Counted from the first letter of the stretch, positions 51,318 to 60,432 are shown. The stretch: DNA of 64,000 bases from Flintibacter muris (GCF_943192995.1 NZ_CALPCP010000001.1:310001-374000); one strand, 5' to 3'. The notes: generated by a model from the letters alone, not told the origin. A program made the numbers and translations.

Positions 51318-52328
51318 ATGAATATTTTAGCCATTGAATCCTCCTGCGACGATACCGCCGCCGCCGTGGTAAGGGACGGCCGGACGGTACTGTCCAGTTG
51401 TGTATCCTCCCAGATTGAGATGCACACCGTCTACGGCGGGGTGGTACCTGAAATCGCCTCCCGGAAGCATGTGGAGGCCATTTCCGCGCTGACGGACAAG
51501 GCTGTCTCGGACGCCGGGCTGACAAAAGCGGATCTGGACGCTGTGGCCGTCACCTATGCCCCTGGACTGATCGGGGCGGTGCTGGTGGGGGTCAACTTTG
51601 CCAAGGGGGCGGCCATGGCCCTGGACCTGCCCCTCATCCCTGTCCATCACGTGCGGGGACACATTGCCGCCAACTACATCACCCACCCTGATTTAGAGCC
51701 CCCCTTCGTCTGCCTGTGCGTCTCCGGGGGGACCACCGCCATTGTGGACGTGCGGTCCTACACGGAAATGGCTGTCCTGGGCTCCACCCGGGACGACGCC
51801 GCCGGGGAGTGCTTTGACAAGGTGGCCCGGGTGCTGGGTATCGGCTACCCCGGGGGCGGTCCCATGGACAAGCTGGCCCAGGGGGGAGATGACCAGAAAT
51901 ATGTCCTGCCTGTGGCCCACGTGTCCGGGGCGGAGCTGGATATGTCCTTTTCCGGGCTGAAAACCGCCAGTCTGAACCTGATCCACAACAGCCAGCAAAA
52001 GGGCGACGAGCTGGACCTGCCCTCCTTTGCCGCCAGCTTTGGCCGGGCGGTGAGCGACAGCTTGGTACCTCGGGTCATGCTGGCTGCCCGGAAAATGGGC
52101 TATGGGAAAATTGCCGTGGCCGGGGGAGTGGCCGCCAACAGCCGCATCCGGGCCGACCTCCAGGCCGCCTGCGCCCGCAGCGGAGACCGGCTCTTCCTCC
52201 CGGAACTGAAATTCTGCGGAGATAACGCCGCCATGATCGGCTGCCAGGGCTTTTATGAGTACCAGTCGGGCCGCACAGCCGGCTGGGACCTGAATGCCTG
52301 CGCCACCAGAGACATCTCCCTGGGATGA
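51318..52328 (+). CDS. tsaD: tRNA N6-threonylcarbamoyladenosine transferase subunit TsaD
   Basis: 336 residues. MNILAIESSCDDTAAAV start, metal ligands in HHVRGHIAANY (about 107-117), substrate motif GYPGGGPMDKLA, and CGDNAAMIG near the end. Makes t6A37 in tRNA with TsaB/TsaE, which are not in this window. The start at 51318 has only a weak GAAAGTGG site. The 51217-51317 gap holds a family A fragment. Confidence 0.95.
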   Translation: MNILAIESSCDDTAAAVVRDGRTVLSSCVSSQIEMHTVYGGVVPEIASRKHVEAISALTDKAVSDAGLTKADLDAVAVTYAPGLIGAVLVGVNFAKGAAMALDLPLIPVHHVRGHIAANYITHPDLEPPFVCLCVSGGTTAIVDVRSYTEMAVLGSTRDDAAGECFDKVARVLGIGYPGGGPMDKLAQGGDDQKYVLPVAHVSGAELDMSFSGLKTASLNLIHNSQQKGDELDLPSFAASFGRAVSDSLVPRVMLAARKMGYGKIAVAGGVAANSRIRADLQAACARSGDRLFLPELKFCGDNAAMIGCQGFYEYQSGRTAGWDLNACATRDISLG

Positions 52329-52452
52329 TATTGCGTTATGTCACCCGCACTGTGGAAAAACCTGTGGAAACTGTGGATAACTCCCCTGAGGTTTCCTTAT
52401 GCGCTTCTGTTATGTAAATCATTGGGCAAAAACTTGCTGATGCAGTAAATTA

Positions 52453-52486
52453 AATGCAGAAAAGGTTATTTCGCCTTTTCTGCATT
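52453..52486 (+). terminator. Possible tsaD terminator
   Basis: AATGCAGAAAAGG/CCTTTTCTGCATT perfect stem with a TTATTTCG loop; no strong T-run. Confidence 0.6.
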
Positions 52487-52553
52487 ATGTTATAGAAGAG
52501 GAAGCTGCTCAAACCAAAAAGACTGGGCCAAAGGAACAAAAGGAGGTCTATCC

Positions 52554-52652
52554 ATGAAACGTATAGCTGTGCTTCTGGCGGCGGTGGCCGCAAGCATTGG
52601 CATAGTGATGGCGGCCCTGGCCGCCGCATTCTCCCGTCGTGAGAATTATTAG
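52554..52652 (+). CDS. 32-residue membrane peptide
   Basis: ATG 52554 with a strong AAAGGAGG site. Start MKRIAVLLAAV, one Ala-rich hydrophobic helix, end FSRRENY. It sits alone between the tsaD stem and a strong terminator at 52688-52734, so it may be a separate small transcript. No promoter was clear. Function unknown. Confidence 0.55.
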   Translation: MKRIAVLLAAVAASIGIVMAALAAAFSRRENY

Positions 52653-52687
52653 TCAAAGAAACTCAGCTGTCAGTCCTCAAATATTTT

Positions 52688-52734
52688 GCCCCCAGATGCA
52701 GTGCTTCCGCTTGCCTGCATCTGGGGGCTTTTGT
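52688..52734. terminator. Terminator between small peptide and glycyl-radical enzyme
   Basis: GCCCCCAGATGCA/TGCATCTGGGGGC stem followed by TTTTGTC. Confidence 0.8.
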
Positions 52735-52780
52735 CTATCATCCGTTTTGGCCGGGGCGGTTCATGGGTTGGAGGGCGTGA

Positions 52781-55192
52781 TTACAGTGTCTGTTCTGTGC
52801 GGGCAATGATGTCGTCCTGGGTCTGGCGGGACAGCACATTAAAGAAGGCACTGTACCCGGCCACCCGGACAATCAGGTCCCGGTGGTCCTCCGGGTGGAC
52901 CTGGGCATCCAGCAGGGTCTCCCGGGAGACCACGTTATATTGCACATGGTAGCCATGGAGAGCATTAAAGAAGGCGCGGATCAGGGCAATGAGCTTGGTC
53001 TTGTTCTCCTCTCGGGACAACAGGGTGGGGGTCACCTTCTGGTTGAGGAGGACGCCGCCGGTAATATCGGCGGTGGGAAGCTTGGACACGCTTTTAAATA
53101 CTGCTGTGGGGCCGTGGACATCCATAGCGTGACTGGGGGAGCAGCCCTCGGCCAGGGGCTCACCGGCGTGACGTCCGTCCGGGGTGGCCAGGGTTCCTCG
53201 CCCCTGGCCCACATTGGCGGAGATGGAGGAGGTGCCCGCATACCGGATACCGCCGATAGGGCCCCGGCCAAAGCGGGTGTTGGGGTACTTCTTAATCTCG
53301 TCAATGTAGACGTTGTAGGCATCTACCACCAGCCGGTCTACATAGTCGTCGTCATTGCCGTACTTGGGGGCCTCGTGGATAAGCAGCTGGCGGATGCGCT
53401 CCCCCTCCTCCCCGGCAAAGTCACTCTGGAGGGCCTGCCACAGCTGGGCGGGAGTGAGCTGTTTCTCCTCAAAGACCAGCTTTTTGATGGCGGCCAGGGA
53501 GTCGGCCAGGTTGGCAATGCCCACCTGGAGGCCGCTGATAAAGTCGTACACCGCGCCCCCCTCCTTGAGGGTCAGCCCCCGGCCAATGCAGTCCTGGCAC
53601 AGGGCGGAACAGAGGATGTCGGGCACATCCTCCTCCAGCACCATGTCGCAGGCATTCTCAATGATGGCGCTGTGGCGGGTGAAGTCCCGAATTACCACAT
53701 CCCAGGCGCGGGCCAGCTGGTCGTAGGAGGTCATCTCCGTAAAGTGGCCCGCCCCCTGGGTCAGCTTTTTGCCGCTCTGGGGGTCCACGCCGCCGTTCAT
53801 GGCGATGAGCAGGGATTTGGGGAAGTTGAGGAAGCTCATGCCGGTACACCGGTAGCCCCACTTGCCGGGGACGGCCGTCTCTACACAGCCGATGGCGGAG
53901 TAGTTATAGGCGTCCTCCTCCTTCACTCCCCGGGAAATAAAGGAGGGGATGATGATTTCGTCGTTGTTGAAGGCGGGCATGCCAAAGCCCAGCTTTACCA
54001 CCTCAATGGCCTCGGACATGAAGTCCTCAGACAATCCGGCGTGGTAGCGCACCGTCAGGTTGGGCTGGGGCAGGCGGGTCTGGGCCACGCTGCGCAGAAT
54101 CAGGTAGGACATGGGGTTAACCGCGTCTCTCTTGTCCGGGGTCTGCCCCCCCACGGTGACGTTCTGGTACAGGGGGGACCCGGCAGAGAACTGGGTGTGG
54201 CTCCAGGAGCGGATCTTGTTGATGGTAAAGGTCTTGAGCCACAGGTTGGTCATCAGCTCGCAGGCGCTGTCTTCGGTAATCCGGCCTTCAGCCAGGTCTT
54301 TGGCGTAGTAGGGGTACAGGTACTGGTCCATCCGCCCGTAGGACAGGGAGTGGCCGTTGGACTCAATCTGGAGCACTAGGTGGACCAGCCACAGGGACTG
54401 CACCGCCTCCTGGAAGGTGTCCGCCGGCTGGTAGGGCACCTTGCGCAGGATACGGGCCATCTCGGTCAGCTCCTCTGCCCGCTGTGCGGGGGCGGACTTG
54501 GCCTGTTCCTCCGCCAGATTGGCATACCGGGCGGCAAAGGCCCGGACGGCGTCAATGACAATCAGAATGGCCCGGTAGAAGTAGGACTTTTTCAGATTTT
54601 TGCAGTCGGTCAGGTCCAGCTGTTCCAGGCAGGCCCTGGTGCGGGCCTCATAGTCCTTCAGCCCTAACCGCAGCAGATCGGCGTAGGCCACCGCCACATG
54701 GGCGTCGCCGGAGGTAATGTTGCCCTCGGCTTTGATGATGCCCAGGTCGTAGAACACCCGGCTGTCCGGGGGGATGGCGGCCAGTCCTCTGTCCAGCAGG
54801 GTGTTGTGCTGCCAGAAGGGGTAAATCTCCCGCAATTCCTCCTTGGTCTTCTCACTGATGCGGAATACATCGCCGTCCCGGCCCTCAAACTCATCCAGTT
54901 CCTGGATAACCCAGTCCATGGCGTACTCCGGAAAGATGGGGGCCGCCCGGTTGGCGGAGGCCTGATTGCCCGCCAGCAGGGTGTCGGGCTCAATGAAAAT
55001 GCTCATGTGCTCCAAAATGTTCTGGAGCATGTAGGCCCGTTTCAGGGTGACGGGCTGGTCGGCGTACTCCCGGTAACTCTGGGTGGTGAGGATGGCCCGC
55101 TCCGCGCACACCTGAGGCTCTGTCTCCAAAAGTTCCTCCCGGAAGTGGTTCATCCGGGCTGTCAGTTCTCCAAAATGCTGTGTATTTTTCAT
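52781..55192 (-). CDS. Glycyl-radical enzyme, dehydratase/lyase class
   Basis: 803 residues. The glycyl-radical motif RVAGYSAFFNVL places the radical at Gly779, 24 residues from the end. The thiyl Cys is Cys436 in IGCVETAV, followed by Glu; there is no Cys-Cys pair, so it is not a true pyruvate formate-lyase but of the Cys-x-Glu class (glycerol dehydratase, PflD/YbiW and related). Substrate is not fixed. Its neighbours, a DeoR-type regulator and a ROK sugar kinase, suggest a phosphorylated sugar or anhydro-polyol. ATG 55192 has AGGAGG upstream. Confidence 0.88.
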   Translation of the reverse strand: MKNTQHFGELTARMNHFREELLETEPQVCAERAILTTQSYREYADQPVTLKRAYMLQNILEHMSIFIEPDTLLAGNQASANRAAPIFPEYAMDWVIQELDEFEGRDGDVFRISEKTKEELREIYPFWQHNTLLDRGLAAIPPDSRVFYDLGIIKAEGNITSGDAHVAVAYADLLRLGLKDYEARTRACLEQLDLTDCKNLKKSYFYRAILIVIDAVRAFAARYANLAEEQAKSAPAQRAEELTEMARILRKVPYQPADTFQEAVQSLWLVHLVLQIESNGHSLSYGRMDQYLYPYYAKDLAEGRITEDSACELMTNLWLKTFTINKIRSWSHTQFSAGSPLYQNVTVGGQTPDKRDAVNPMSYLILRSVAQTRLPQPNLTVRYHAGLSEDFMSEAIEVVKLGFGMPAFNNDEIIIPSFISRGVKEEDAYNYSAIGCVETAVPGKWGYRCTGMSFLNFPKSLLIAMNGGVDPQSGKKLTQGAGHFTEMTSYDQLARAWDVVIRDFTRHSAIIENACDMVLEEDVPDILCSALCQDCIGRGLTLKEGGAVYDFISGLQVGIANLADSLAAIKKLVFEEKQLTPAQLWQALQSDFAGEEGERIRQLLIHEAPKYGNDDDYVDRLVVDAYNVYIDEIKKYPNTRFGRGPIGGIRYAGTSSISANVGQGRGTLATPDGRHAGEPLAEGCSPSHAMDVHGPTAVFKSVSKLPTADITGGVLLNQKVTPTLLSREENKTKLIALIRAFFNALHGYHVQYNVVSRETLLDAQVHPEDHRDLIVRVAGYSAFFNVLSRQTQDDIIARTEQTL

Positions 55193-55251
55193 AGTCCGCG
55201 ACCTCCTGTTCAAAACTGCCAGTGGGGAAGGCTTCCCCCAGGTTTGATCTC

Positions 55252-55280
55252 ATCATAGCAGACCTCGATCTGCAAGTCAA
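55252..55280 (-). promoter_or_regulatory. Glycyl-radical enzyme promoter
   Basis: Minus-strand -35 TTGACT (55275-55280), 17-base spacer, -10 TATGAT (55252-55257). Confidence 0.7.
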
Positions 55281-55302
55281 CGAAAACTTACGAATAAAAG
55301 TA

Positions 55303-55320
55303 TACAAATTTTCTTTTGTA
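55303..55320. promoter_or_regulatory. Candidate operator for the DeoR-type regulator
   Basis: Perfect inverted repeat TACAAA-TTTTCT-TTTGTA lying between the two divergent promoters, in an AT-rich patch. Operator role is inferred from position. Confidence 0.4.
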
Positions 55321-55340
55321 ACTTTGTGCCCTTTTGCGCC

Positions 55341-55370
55341 TTTACATGCCGCCCCTCAGGCTGGTATAAT
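55341..55370 (+). promoter_or_regulatory. Activase operon promoter
   Basis: -35 TTTACA (55341-55346), 18-base spacer, -10 TATAAT (55365-55370). Confidence 0.7.
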
Positions 55371-55400
55371 GGTGGTACAATTGACAGGAGGCTTTTGTCC

Positions 55401-56171
55401 ATGGAACTGACCGGCCATATCTTTAACATTCAAAAATTCAGCATTAACGACGGCCCCGGCATCCGTACCACCGTCTTTTTTCAGGGCTGTCCCCTGGCCT
55501 GCCGCTGGTGCGCCAACCCGGAGTCCCAAAACCGGTATGCCGTCCAGGCCCAGCTGCTCAACGACGACCGGTGCCGCCGCCGGGAGGTGACGGTGGACCA
55601 GGTTATGGCCGAGGTCTTGCAGGACAAGCCCTTCTATGACCAGTCCGGGGGCGGAATGACCCTGTCCGGCGGGGAGGTGCTCCAGCAGGCGGATTTTGCC
55701 GCCGCCCTGTGCCGGGCGGCCCGGGCTGAGGGGGTCCACACCGCTGCGGAGACCACCGGTTTCGCCTCGCCGGAGCATTTCCGGATGCTGCTGGAGGAGA
55801 TCGACCTTCTCCTGATCGACGTCAAGCACTTCGACCCCGGCAAACACCGGGAGGGCGCCGGGGTGGACAACCGGCTCATCCTGGATAACCTCCGTACTGC
55901 CGCCGCCTCAGGCAAGCCTATGATCGCCCGCATCCCGGTGATTCCCCGGTTCAACAGCACGCTGGAGGACGCCAGCGGGCTGGCCCGGCTTCTGACCGGC
56001 CTGGAGGTGAAGGAGGTCCATCTGCTCCCCTTCCACCAGTTCGGGGAACGGAAGTACCAGCAGATGGGCGTCCCCTACGACTACGACGGTACAGACCAGC
56101 TCCATCCGGAGAACCTGACGGATTACCGCCAGATCTTTCTGGACGCCGGGTTGGACTGCACCTTCCGATAA
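55401..56171 (+). CDS. Glycyl-radical enzyme activating protein (radical SAM)
   Basis: 256 residues. Radical SAM cluster motif Cys30-x3-Cys34-x2-Cys37 (FFQGCPLACRWCANPES), GPGIRTTVF just before it, and SGGEVLQQADF for SAM binding. It should make the glycyl radical on the divergently encoded enzyme. The usual insert with two ferredoxin-like clusters of dehydratase activases is missing; only a short QNRYAVQAQLLNDDRCRRRE segment remains, so it has one iron-sulfur cluster, like PFL-activase. Confidence 0.92.
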   Translation: MELTGHIFNIQKFSINDGPGIRTTVFFQGCPLACRWCANPESQNRYAVQAQLLNDDRCRRREVTVDQVMAEVLQDKPFYDQSGGGMTLSGGEVLQQADFAAALCRAARAEGVHTAAETTGFASPEHFRMLLEEIDLLLIDVKHFDPGKHREGAGVDNRLILDNLRTAAASGKPMIARIPVIPRFNSTLEDASGLARLLTGLEVKEVHLLPFHQFGERKYQQMGVPYDYDGTDQLHPENLTDYRQIFLDAGLDCTFR

Positions 56172-56186
56172 CAGGGAGGTGCCGCT

Positions 56187-56933
56187 ATGAAACGAGCGCG
56201 GGAGTCGCAGATTCTGGAGCTGCTGTCCCAGTGGGGACGGATGGAGGTCACTGTCCTGGCCCAGCGGCTTGGGGTGTCCCAGGTGACGGTGCGAAAGGAC
56301 CTAGACGCCCTGGAGGAGCGGGGTATCCTCCGCCGGGAGCACGGCTTTGCCGTGCTGGGCAGTCCGGACGATGTAAACGGCCGGCTGGCCGTCCACTACG
56401 AGGAGAAGCGGCGCATTGCCCAAAGGGCGGCGGAGCTGGTGTCCCCCGGAGAGACAGTGATGATTGAAAGCGGAAGCTGCTGCGCCCTGCTGGCCGAGGA
56501 GATCGCCCAGAGCAAGCCAGGGGCCACCATCATCACCAACAGCGCCTTTATCGCCAGCTACATCCGTCGGGCGGAGGGGGCCAGGGTGGTACTGCTGGGG
56601 GGCGACTTTCAGAATGACAGCCAGGTCATGGTGGGCCCCATCCTCAAGGTGTGCGCCCGGCAGTTCTATGTGGAGCACCTCTTTGTGGGGGCGGACGGCT
56701 GGTCCCGGGAGCTGGGCTTTGCCGGAAGCGACCATCTGCGAGTTCAGGCCGTGCGGGATATGGCAGAGCATGCGGGCCAGGTGGTGGTGGTCACGGAGAG
56801 CGGAAAATTTGCCCAGCGGGGCACGGTCCCCCTGAACCTGACCGTCTCCGCCGTGGTTACCGACGGCGGGCTTACCCAGGAACAGGCTGCCGCCCTGGAG
56901 GGGGCGGATATTCAGGTCTGTCAGGGCCAATAA
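56187..56933 (+). CDS. DeoR/GlpR family transcriptional regulator
   Basis: 248 residues. N-terminal HTH (MEVTVLAQRLGVSQVTVRKD) and a C-terminal DeoRC sensor domain (SGSCCALLAEEI, ITNSAFIASYIRR, VVVVTESGKFAQRG) that binds sugar phosphates. Placed 15 bases after the activase. Likely represses this locus, possibly at the inverted repeat 55303-55320, until the phosphorylated sugar appears. Confidence 0.92.
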   Translation: MKRARESQILELLSQWGRMEVTVLAQRLGVSQVTVRKDLDALEERGILRREHGFAVLGSPDDVNGRLAVHYEEKRRIAQRAAELVSPGETVMIESGSCCALLAEEIAQSKPGATIITNSAFIASYIRRAEGARVVLLGGDFQNDSQVMVGPILKVCARQFYVEHLFVGADGWSRELGFAGSDHLRVQAVRDMAEHAGQVVVVTESGKFAQRGTVPLNLTVSAVVTDGGLTQEQAAALEGADIQVCQGQ

Positions 56934-56961
56934 ATCCCCATTTGTTGGAAGGAGATTGTCT

Positions 56962-57900
56962 ATGAGCGCTTATCGAATCGGCATTGACGCAGGAGGAACC
57001 AAGGTGGCCTACGGCCTGTTTGACCGGGAGAACAATCTGCTGGACCGCTTTCAGCAGCCCACCCCTGTGGAGGCGGACGGCCCGGCCTTCTGCGCCATGG
57101 TGGAGGACAGCGTCCGTGCGCTGCTGGAGAAAAACCGCCTCACTCCGGGGGAGCTGGAGGGGGTAGGCCTTTGCATGCCCTCCTTTATCCTCTTTGACCA
57201 GGGATATGTGTGCATGACCTCCGCAATGGTGAACATCCGGGATTTTGCCATGCGGGACTACCTGTCCCGGCGGCTTGGGGTCCGGGTGGTGCTGGACAAC
57301 GACAGCAACGTGGCCGCCCTGGCCGAACACCGCTTTGGCGCAGGACAGGGCAGCCGGAACATGATTTACATGGCCGTCAGCACCGGAATCGGAAGCGGAC
57401 TGATTCTCAATGGCCAGCTCTTCCGGGGCAGCTATGGCTGGGCCGGAGAGTGCGGCCACATGCTGATTACCCCGGATGAGGGAGAGCTGTGCGGCTGTCA
57501 GAACCGGGGGTGCTTTATGTCCTGGGCCTCCGGACGGTTTATCCCCATTCAGATTCGGAAGAAATCCGCCGGGCGGCAAACCTGCCTGGACCTGGGACCT
57601 GGCCTTGACGGCGCGGAGCTGCTCCGGGCCTGTCAGGGGGGGGACCCCTTTGCTCTGGAGATGCTGGACCAGGCCGCCCGCTATATCGGGGTGTGCGCCT
57701 TCAACATCTATCAGCTGCTTAATGTCAACCTCTACGTCTTCGGCGGAGGGCTGGTCAACTTCGGTCCCCTCCTCTTTGACCGGGTACGGGCGGAATTTGA
57801 CCGCCGCAACCACATCCCCCAGCCGGTGGACTTTCGATTTGCCCAGCTGAAACAGGATTTTGGCATCATTGGCGCGGCGGAACTGCTGCGGGATACATAA
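56962..57900 (+). CDS. ROK family sugar kinase
   Basis: 312 residues. GIDAGGTKVAYGLF (7-20) phosphate-binding start, LDNDSNVAALAEHRFG catalytic Asp region (about 103-118), GECGHMLITPDEGE and CGCQNRGCFMSWASG zinc site. Uses ATP to phosphorylate a hexose or related polyol. In this setting it probably makes the substrate of the glycyl-radical enzyme or the inducer of the regulator. GGAAGGAG site at ATG 56962; an in-frame TTG two codons earlier is not favoured. Confidence 0.88.
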   Translation: MSAYRIGIDAGGTKVAYGLFDRENNLLDRFQQPTPVEADGPAFCAMVEDSVRALLEKNRLTPGELEGVGLCMPSFILFDQGYVCMTSAMVNIRDFAMRDYLSRRLGVRVVLDNDSNVAALAEHRFGAGQGSRNMIYMAVSTGIGSGLILNGQLFRGSYGWAGECGHMLITPDEGELCGCQNRGCFMSWASGRFIPIQIRKKSAGRQTCLDLGPGLDGAELLRACQGGDPFALEMLDQAARYIGVCAFNIYQLLNVNLYVFGGGLVNFGPLLFDRVRAEFDRRNHIPQPVDFRFAQLKQDFGIIGAAELLRDT

Positions 57901-57934
57901 AAAACCGCCGTGGAGCAATCCACGGCGGTTTTTA
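57899..57934 (+). terminator. Terminator of the activase operon
   Basis: AAAACCGCCGTGG/CCACGGCGGTTTTT stem; symmetrical. Confidence 0.85.
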
Positions 57935-57973
57935 TCATCAACCAGCAGCTTTTGGTATGTTCGGGCTTTCTTA

Positions 57974-58324
57974 TTACAGCCCCAGGCCGCCCAGGTTCAG
58001 TCCTCCGGTGAGGGACTGCATGGTGCTGGCGGCGTCCGCGTCAGCGGCACGCATGGCCTCGTTGACAGCGGCCACAACCATGTCCTGGAGCATCTCCACA
58101 TCCTCAGGGTCCACGGCTTCCGGATCAATGGTCAGGTTTTTCAGCTCATGCTTGCCGTTGACCGTGGCGGTGACCATCCCGCCTCCAGAGGCGGCAGAAT
58201 ACTCCTTCTCCTGGAGCTCCTGCTGCATGCGCAGCATGTCCTGCTGCATCTTCTGGGCCTGCTTAATCATATTCATGTTCATTCCGCCGCCCATACCGGG
58301 CATACGGCCATATCCTTTTGCCAT
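57974..58324 (-). CDS. YbaB/EbfC family nucleoid-associated protein
   Basis: 116 residues. Met/Gln-rich helix start (GGMNMNMIKQAQKMQQDMLRM in part), GGGMVTATVNGKHELKNLTIDPEAVDP (central strand block, quoted in part) and MLQDMVVAAVNEA. Binds DNA as a dimer. Directly downstream of dnaX as in most Firmicutes; recR, the usual third gene, does not follow here. Confidence 0.93.
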   Translation of the reverse strand: MAKGYGRMPGMGGGMNMNMIKQAQKMQQDMLRMQQELQEKEYSAASGGGMVTATVNGKHELKNLTIDPEAVDPEDVEMLQDMVVAAVNEAMRAADADAASTMQSLTGGLNLGGLGL

Positions 58325-58348
58325 AACAAAAAACTCCTCTCTGGCAGA

Positions 58349-60094
58349 TTATTGAATGGTAATATTGTCCAGACCGCCAAAGGACATCAAATCGTCCAGG
58401 GGGTCCTTTTCCGCCGCAGGGGGCGCGGGCGACTGCGCTGGTTCCTCCGGCGGGGGAGTTCCGGTAACTACGCTGACCTGGGGCTGTCCGCCAAAGGTGG
58501 CGGCCGCCGCCTGAGCCAGCTTTTCCAGCACCGCCGGCTTGTTCAGCATAGAGCGGGTGAACTCGCTGTCCACCCACAGGGTGAGCTTCCCGTTTTTCCA
58601 AACGCCGGTCACCTTGGCGGGATTGTTTAAATAGGGCATCACTGTGGGGGGCACCTTCCCCCGCAGTCCCGCCGCGAAAGAGGGCCAAAAGCGGCTGTCG
58701 CCGCCCCCCTGGCCCGCAGGGGTGGTCTGCGTGGGAGCCGGAGCGGGCCTGACAGCCCCAGGCCTGGGCGGTTCCGCCTTTGGAATGGGCTCCGGCGAGT
58801 CAAAAATAAAGTCAGCTTCTTCTGGGGGCTCCTCCGGCAGAGGAGGGCGGTCATCCTCCCAGGGGGGACGGCTGTCCACAGCCGGCTCAGCCGGTTTGGG
58901 CGGGGCCTTGACGGGCTCCGTGGCCGGGGCAGATACCGGGGCTGAAATTCCCTGGGCAATTTTTTCCTCCAGCCGGGCGATCCGGGCGGACAGCCCGGCA
59001 AAGGACTGGTCCAGGCTCTCGTCGCTGAGACGGATCAGGCACAACTCCGCATCGGTGCGCCGGTTGGCGCTGCGGGACAGCCCGGCGGCGGTGTCCTGGA
59101 GGAGGGTAAGCATTTGCAGCAGCCGCTGGGCGGACAGCTGTTCCCCCAGACGGCGCAGAGTGGCCTCATCATAGCCCCCGGCCATCAGGGCTCCACAGCC
59201 CTGGGGGGCTGTCTTGCGCAGCAGCAGGTCCCGGGCCAGGGAGGACAGCTCCCCCAGCACCGAACCCACATCCTTGCCGTTGGCATACAGCCGGCCCAGG
59301 GTGTCCAGGGCGGCAGCTGTGTCCCGCCGGGCCAGCTGGTCCATAAGGTTGGCGGTCTCCACATTGCCGGCCAGGCCCAGGGTATCCAAAATAGCCTGCT
59401 CATCCACGGCGGACTTACCCCCGGCGCACTGGTCCAGCAGAGACAGAGCGTCCCGCAGGCCGCCGTCAGCCAGGCGGGCCAGCAGGGCGGCCCCCTCCGG
59501 GGTCAGGGGGATTTTTTCCTCCGCCGCCACATACTCCAGCCGCTGGGCGATCCGCATGGGCAAGATCCGCTTGAAGGCAAACTGCTGGCACCGGCTTTTG
59601 ATGGTGGCGGGTACCTTGTGCAGCTCAGTGGTGGCCAGGATGAACAGCAGATGGGAAGGCGGCTCCTCCAGAATCTTCAAAAGCGCGTTAAAGGCGGCGG
59701 TGGACAGCATATGGACCTCGTCCACAATGTACACCCGTTTTTGGACGGCGGCGGGGGTATACACCGCCTCATCCCGCAGGGCCCGGACCTGGTCCACGCC
59801 GTTGTTGGAGGCGGCATCCAGCTCCAGCACGTCCAAAATGGAGCCGTTTTCAATCCCCAAGCAGGCGGGGCAGGCGTTGCAGGGGTTGCCCTGCTGGGGA
59901 TTTTGGCAGTTTACCGCCCGGGCCAGAATTTTGGCGCAGGTGGTCTTGCCCGTCCCCCGGGTGCCGGTGAACAGGTAGGCGTGGGAAAGCCGCCCCGCCG
60001 CCGTCTGACGCTTCAGGGTGTCGGTGATGTGCTCCTGACCCACCACATCGTCAAAGGTACAGGGCCGCCATTTGCGGTATAACGCCTGGTACAC
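58349..60094 (-). CDS. dnaX: DNA polymerase III subunit gamma/tau
   Basis: 581 residues. GTG start at 60094 after a GGAGGTG site gives the normal MYQALYRKWRPCTFDDVVGQ N-terminus; the open frame upstream is not used. AAA+ clamp-loader domain with Walker A GTRGTGKT (44-51), zinc Cys63/72/75/78, and sensor regions; then domain III, a Pro-rich linker (about 380-470) and a tau-like C-terminal region. Loads sliding clamps at the replisome. Confidence 0.96.
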   Translation of the reverse strand: MYQALYRKWRPCTFDDVVGQEHITDTLKRQTAAGRLSHAYLFTGTRGTGKTTCAKILARAVNCQNPQQGNPCNACPACLGIENGSILDVLELDAASNNGVDQVRALRDEAVYTPAAVQKRVYIVDEVHMLSTAAFNALLKILEEPPSHLLFILATTELHKVPATIKSRCQQFAFKRILPMRIAQRLEYVAAEEKIPLTPEGAALLARLADGGLRDALSLLDQCAGGKSAVDEQAILDTLGLAGNVETANLMDQLARRDTAAALDTLGRLYANGKDVGSVLGELSSLARDLLLRKTAPQGCGALMAGGYDEATLRRLGEQLSAQRLLQMLTLLQDTAAGLSRSANRRTDAELCLIRLSDESLDQSFAGLSARIARLEEKIAQGISAPVSAPATEPVKAPPKPAEPAVDSRPPWEDDRPPLPEEPPEEADFIFDSPEPIPKAEPPRPGAVRPAPAPTQTTPAGQGGGDSRFWPSFAAGLRGKVPPTVMPYLNNPAKVTGVWKNGKLTLWVDSEFTRSMLNKPAVLEKLAQAAAATFGGQPQVSVVTGTPPPEEPAQSPAPPAAEKDPLDDLMSFGGLDNITIQ

Positions 60095-60151
60095 TGTCTG
60101 TTCACCTCCAAAAGGCTCCCTCTCTGATGGAGGAAAATTAACTCGGCACAG

Positions 60152-60432
60152 AGCAAGACCGCACACCGGCCTTTGAAGCGCGGGACATACCCGTTACCTG
60201 GACAGCCGGCTCAAGACCAGTGAACCCACGGCACACGCGTCCAAACGCTTAGTGCTGCTCGGTTCCCCGCCTGACACGGTTCACGCCAGCCACGTTGCGC
60301 GGGACCGGTCTGTCATCACTGCTTTTCCAGGGCAGACGATACCTCCACACGTCCGGGGGCCGGGATTCATCCCCGCTGCAGCGGATTGCGGGTACAGGGC
60401 ACCGCTATCTCCCCGACTAGTGCGGCCTTGCT
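60152..60432 (-). ncRNA. ffs: Signal recognition particle RNA (large bacterial type)
   Basis: Domain IV is clear on the minus strand: GTGTCAGGCGGGGAACCGAG then CAGCACTAAGC. The 5' part GCGGTGCCCTGTACCCGCAA resembles B. subtilis scRNA. The ends pair (GCAAGGCCGCAC at 60420-60431 with GTGCGGTCTTGC at 60153-60164), giving about 280 bases with an Alu domain. Its place just upstream of dnaX matches the Firmicutes gene order. Confidence 0.9.

Noticed and set aside
52883-54379. Long plus-strand frame opposite the glycyl-radical enzyme
   Set aside because: Shadow frame; the minus-strand enzyme has all family motifs.
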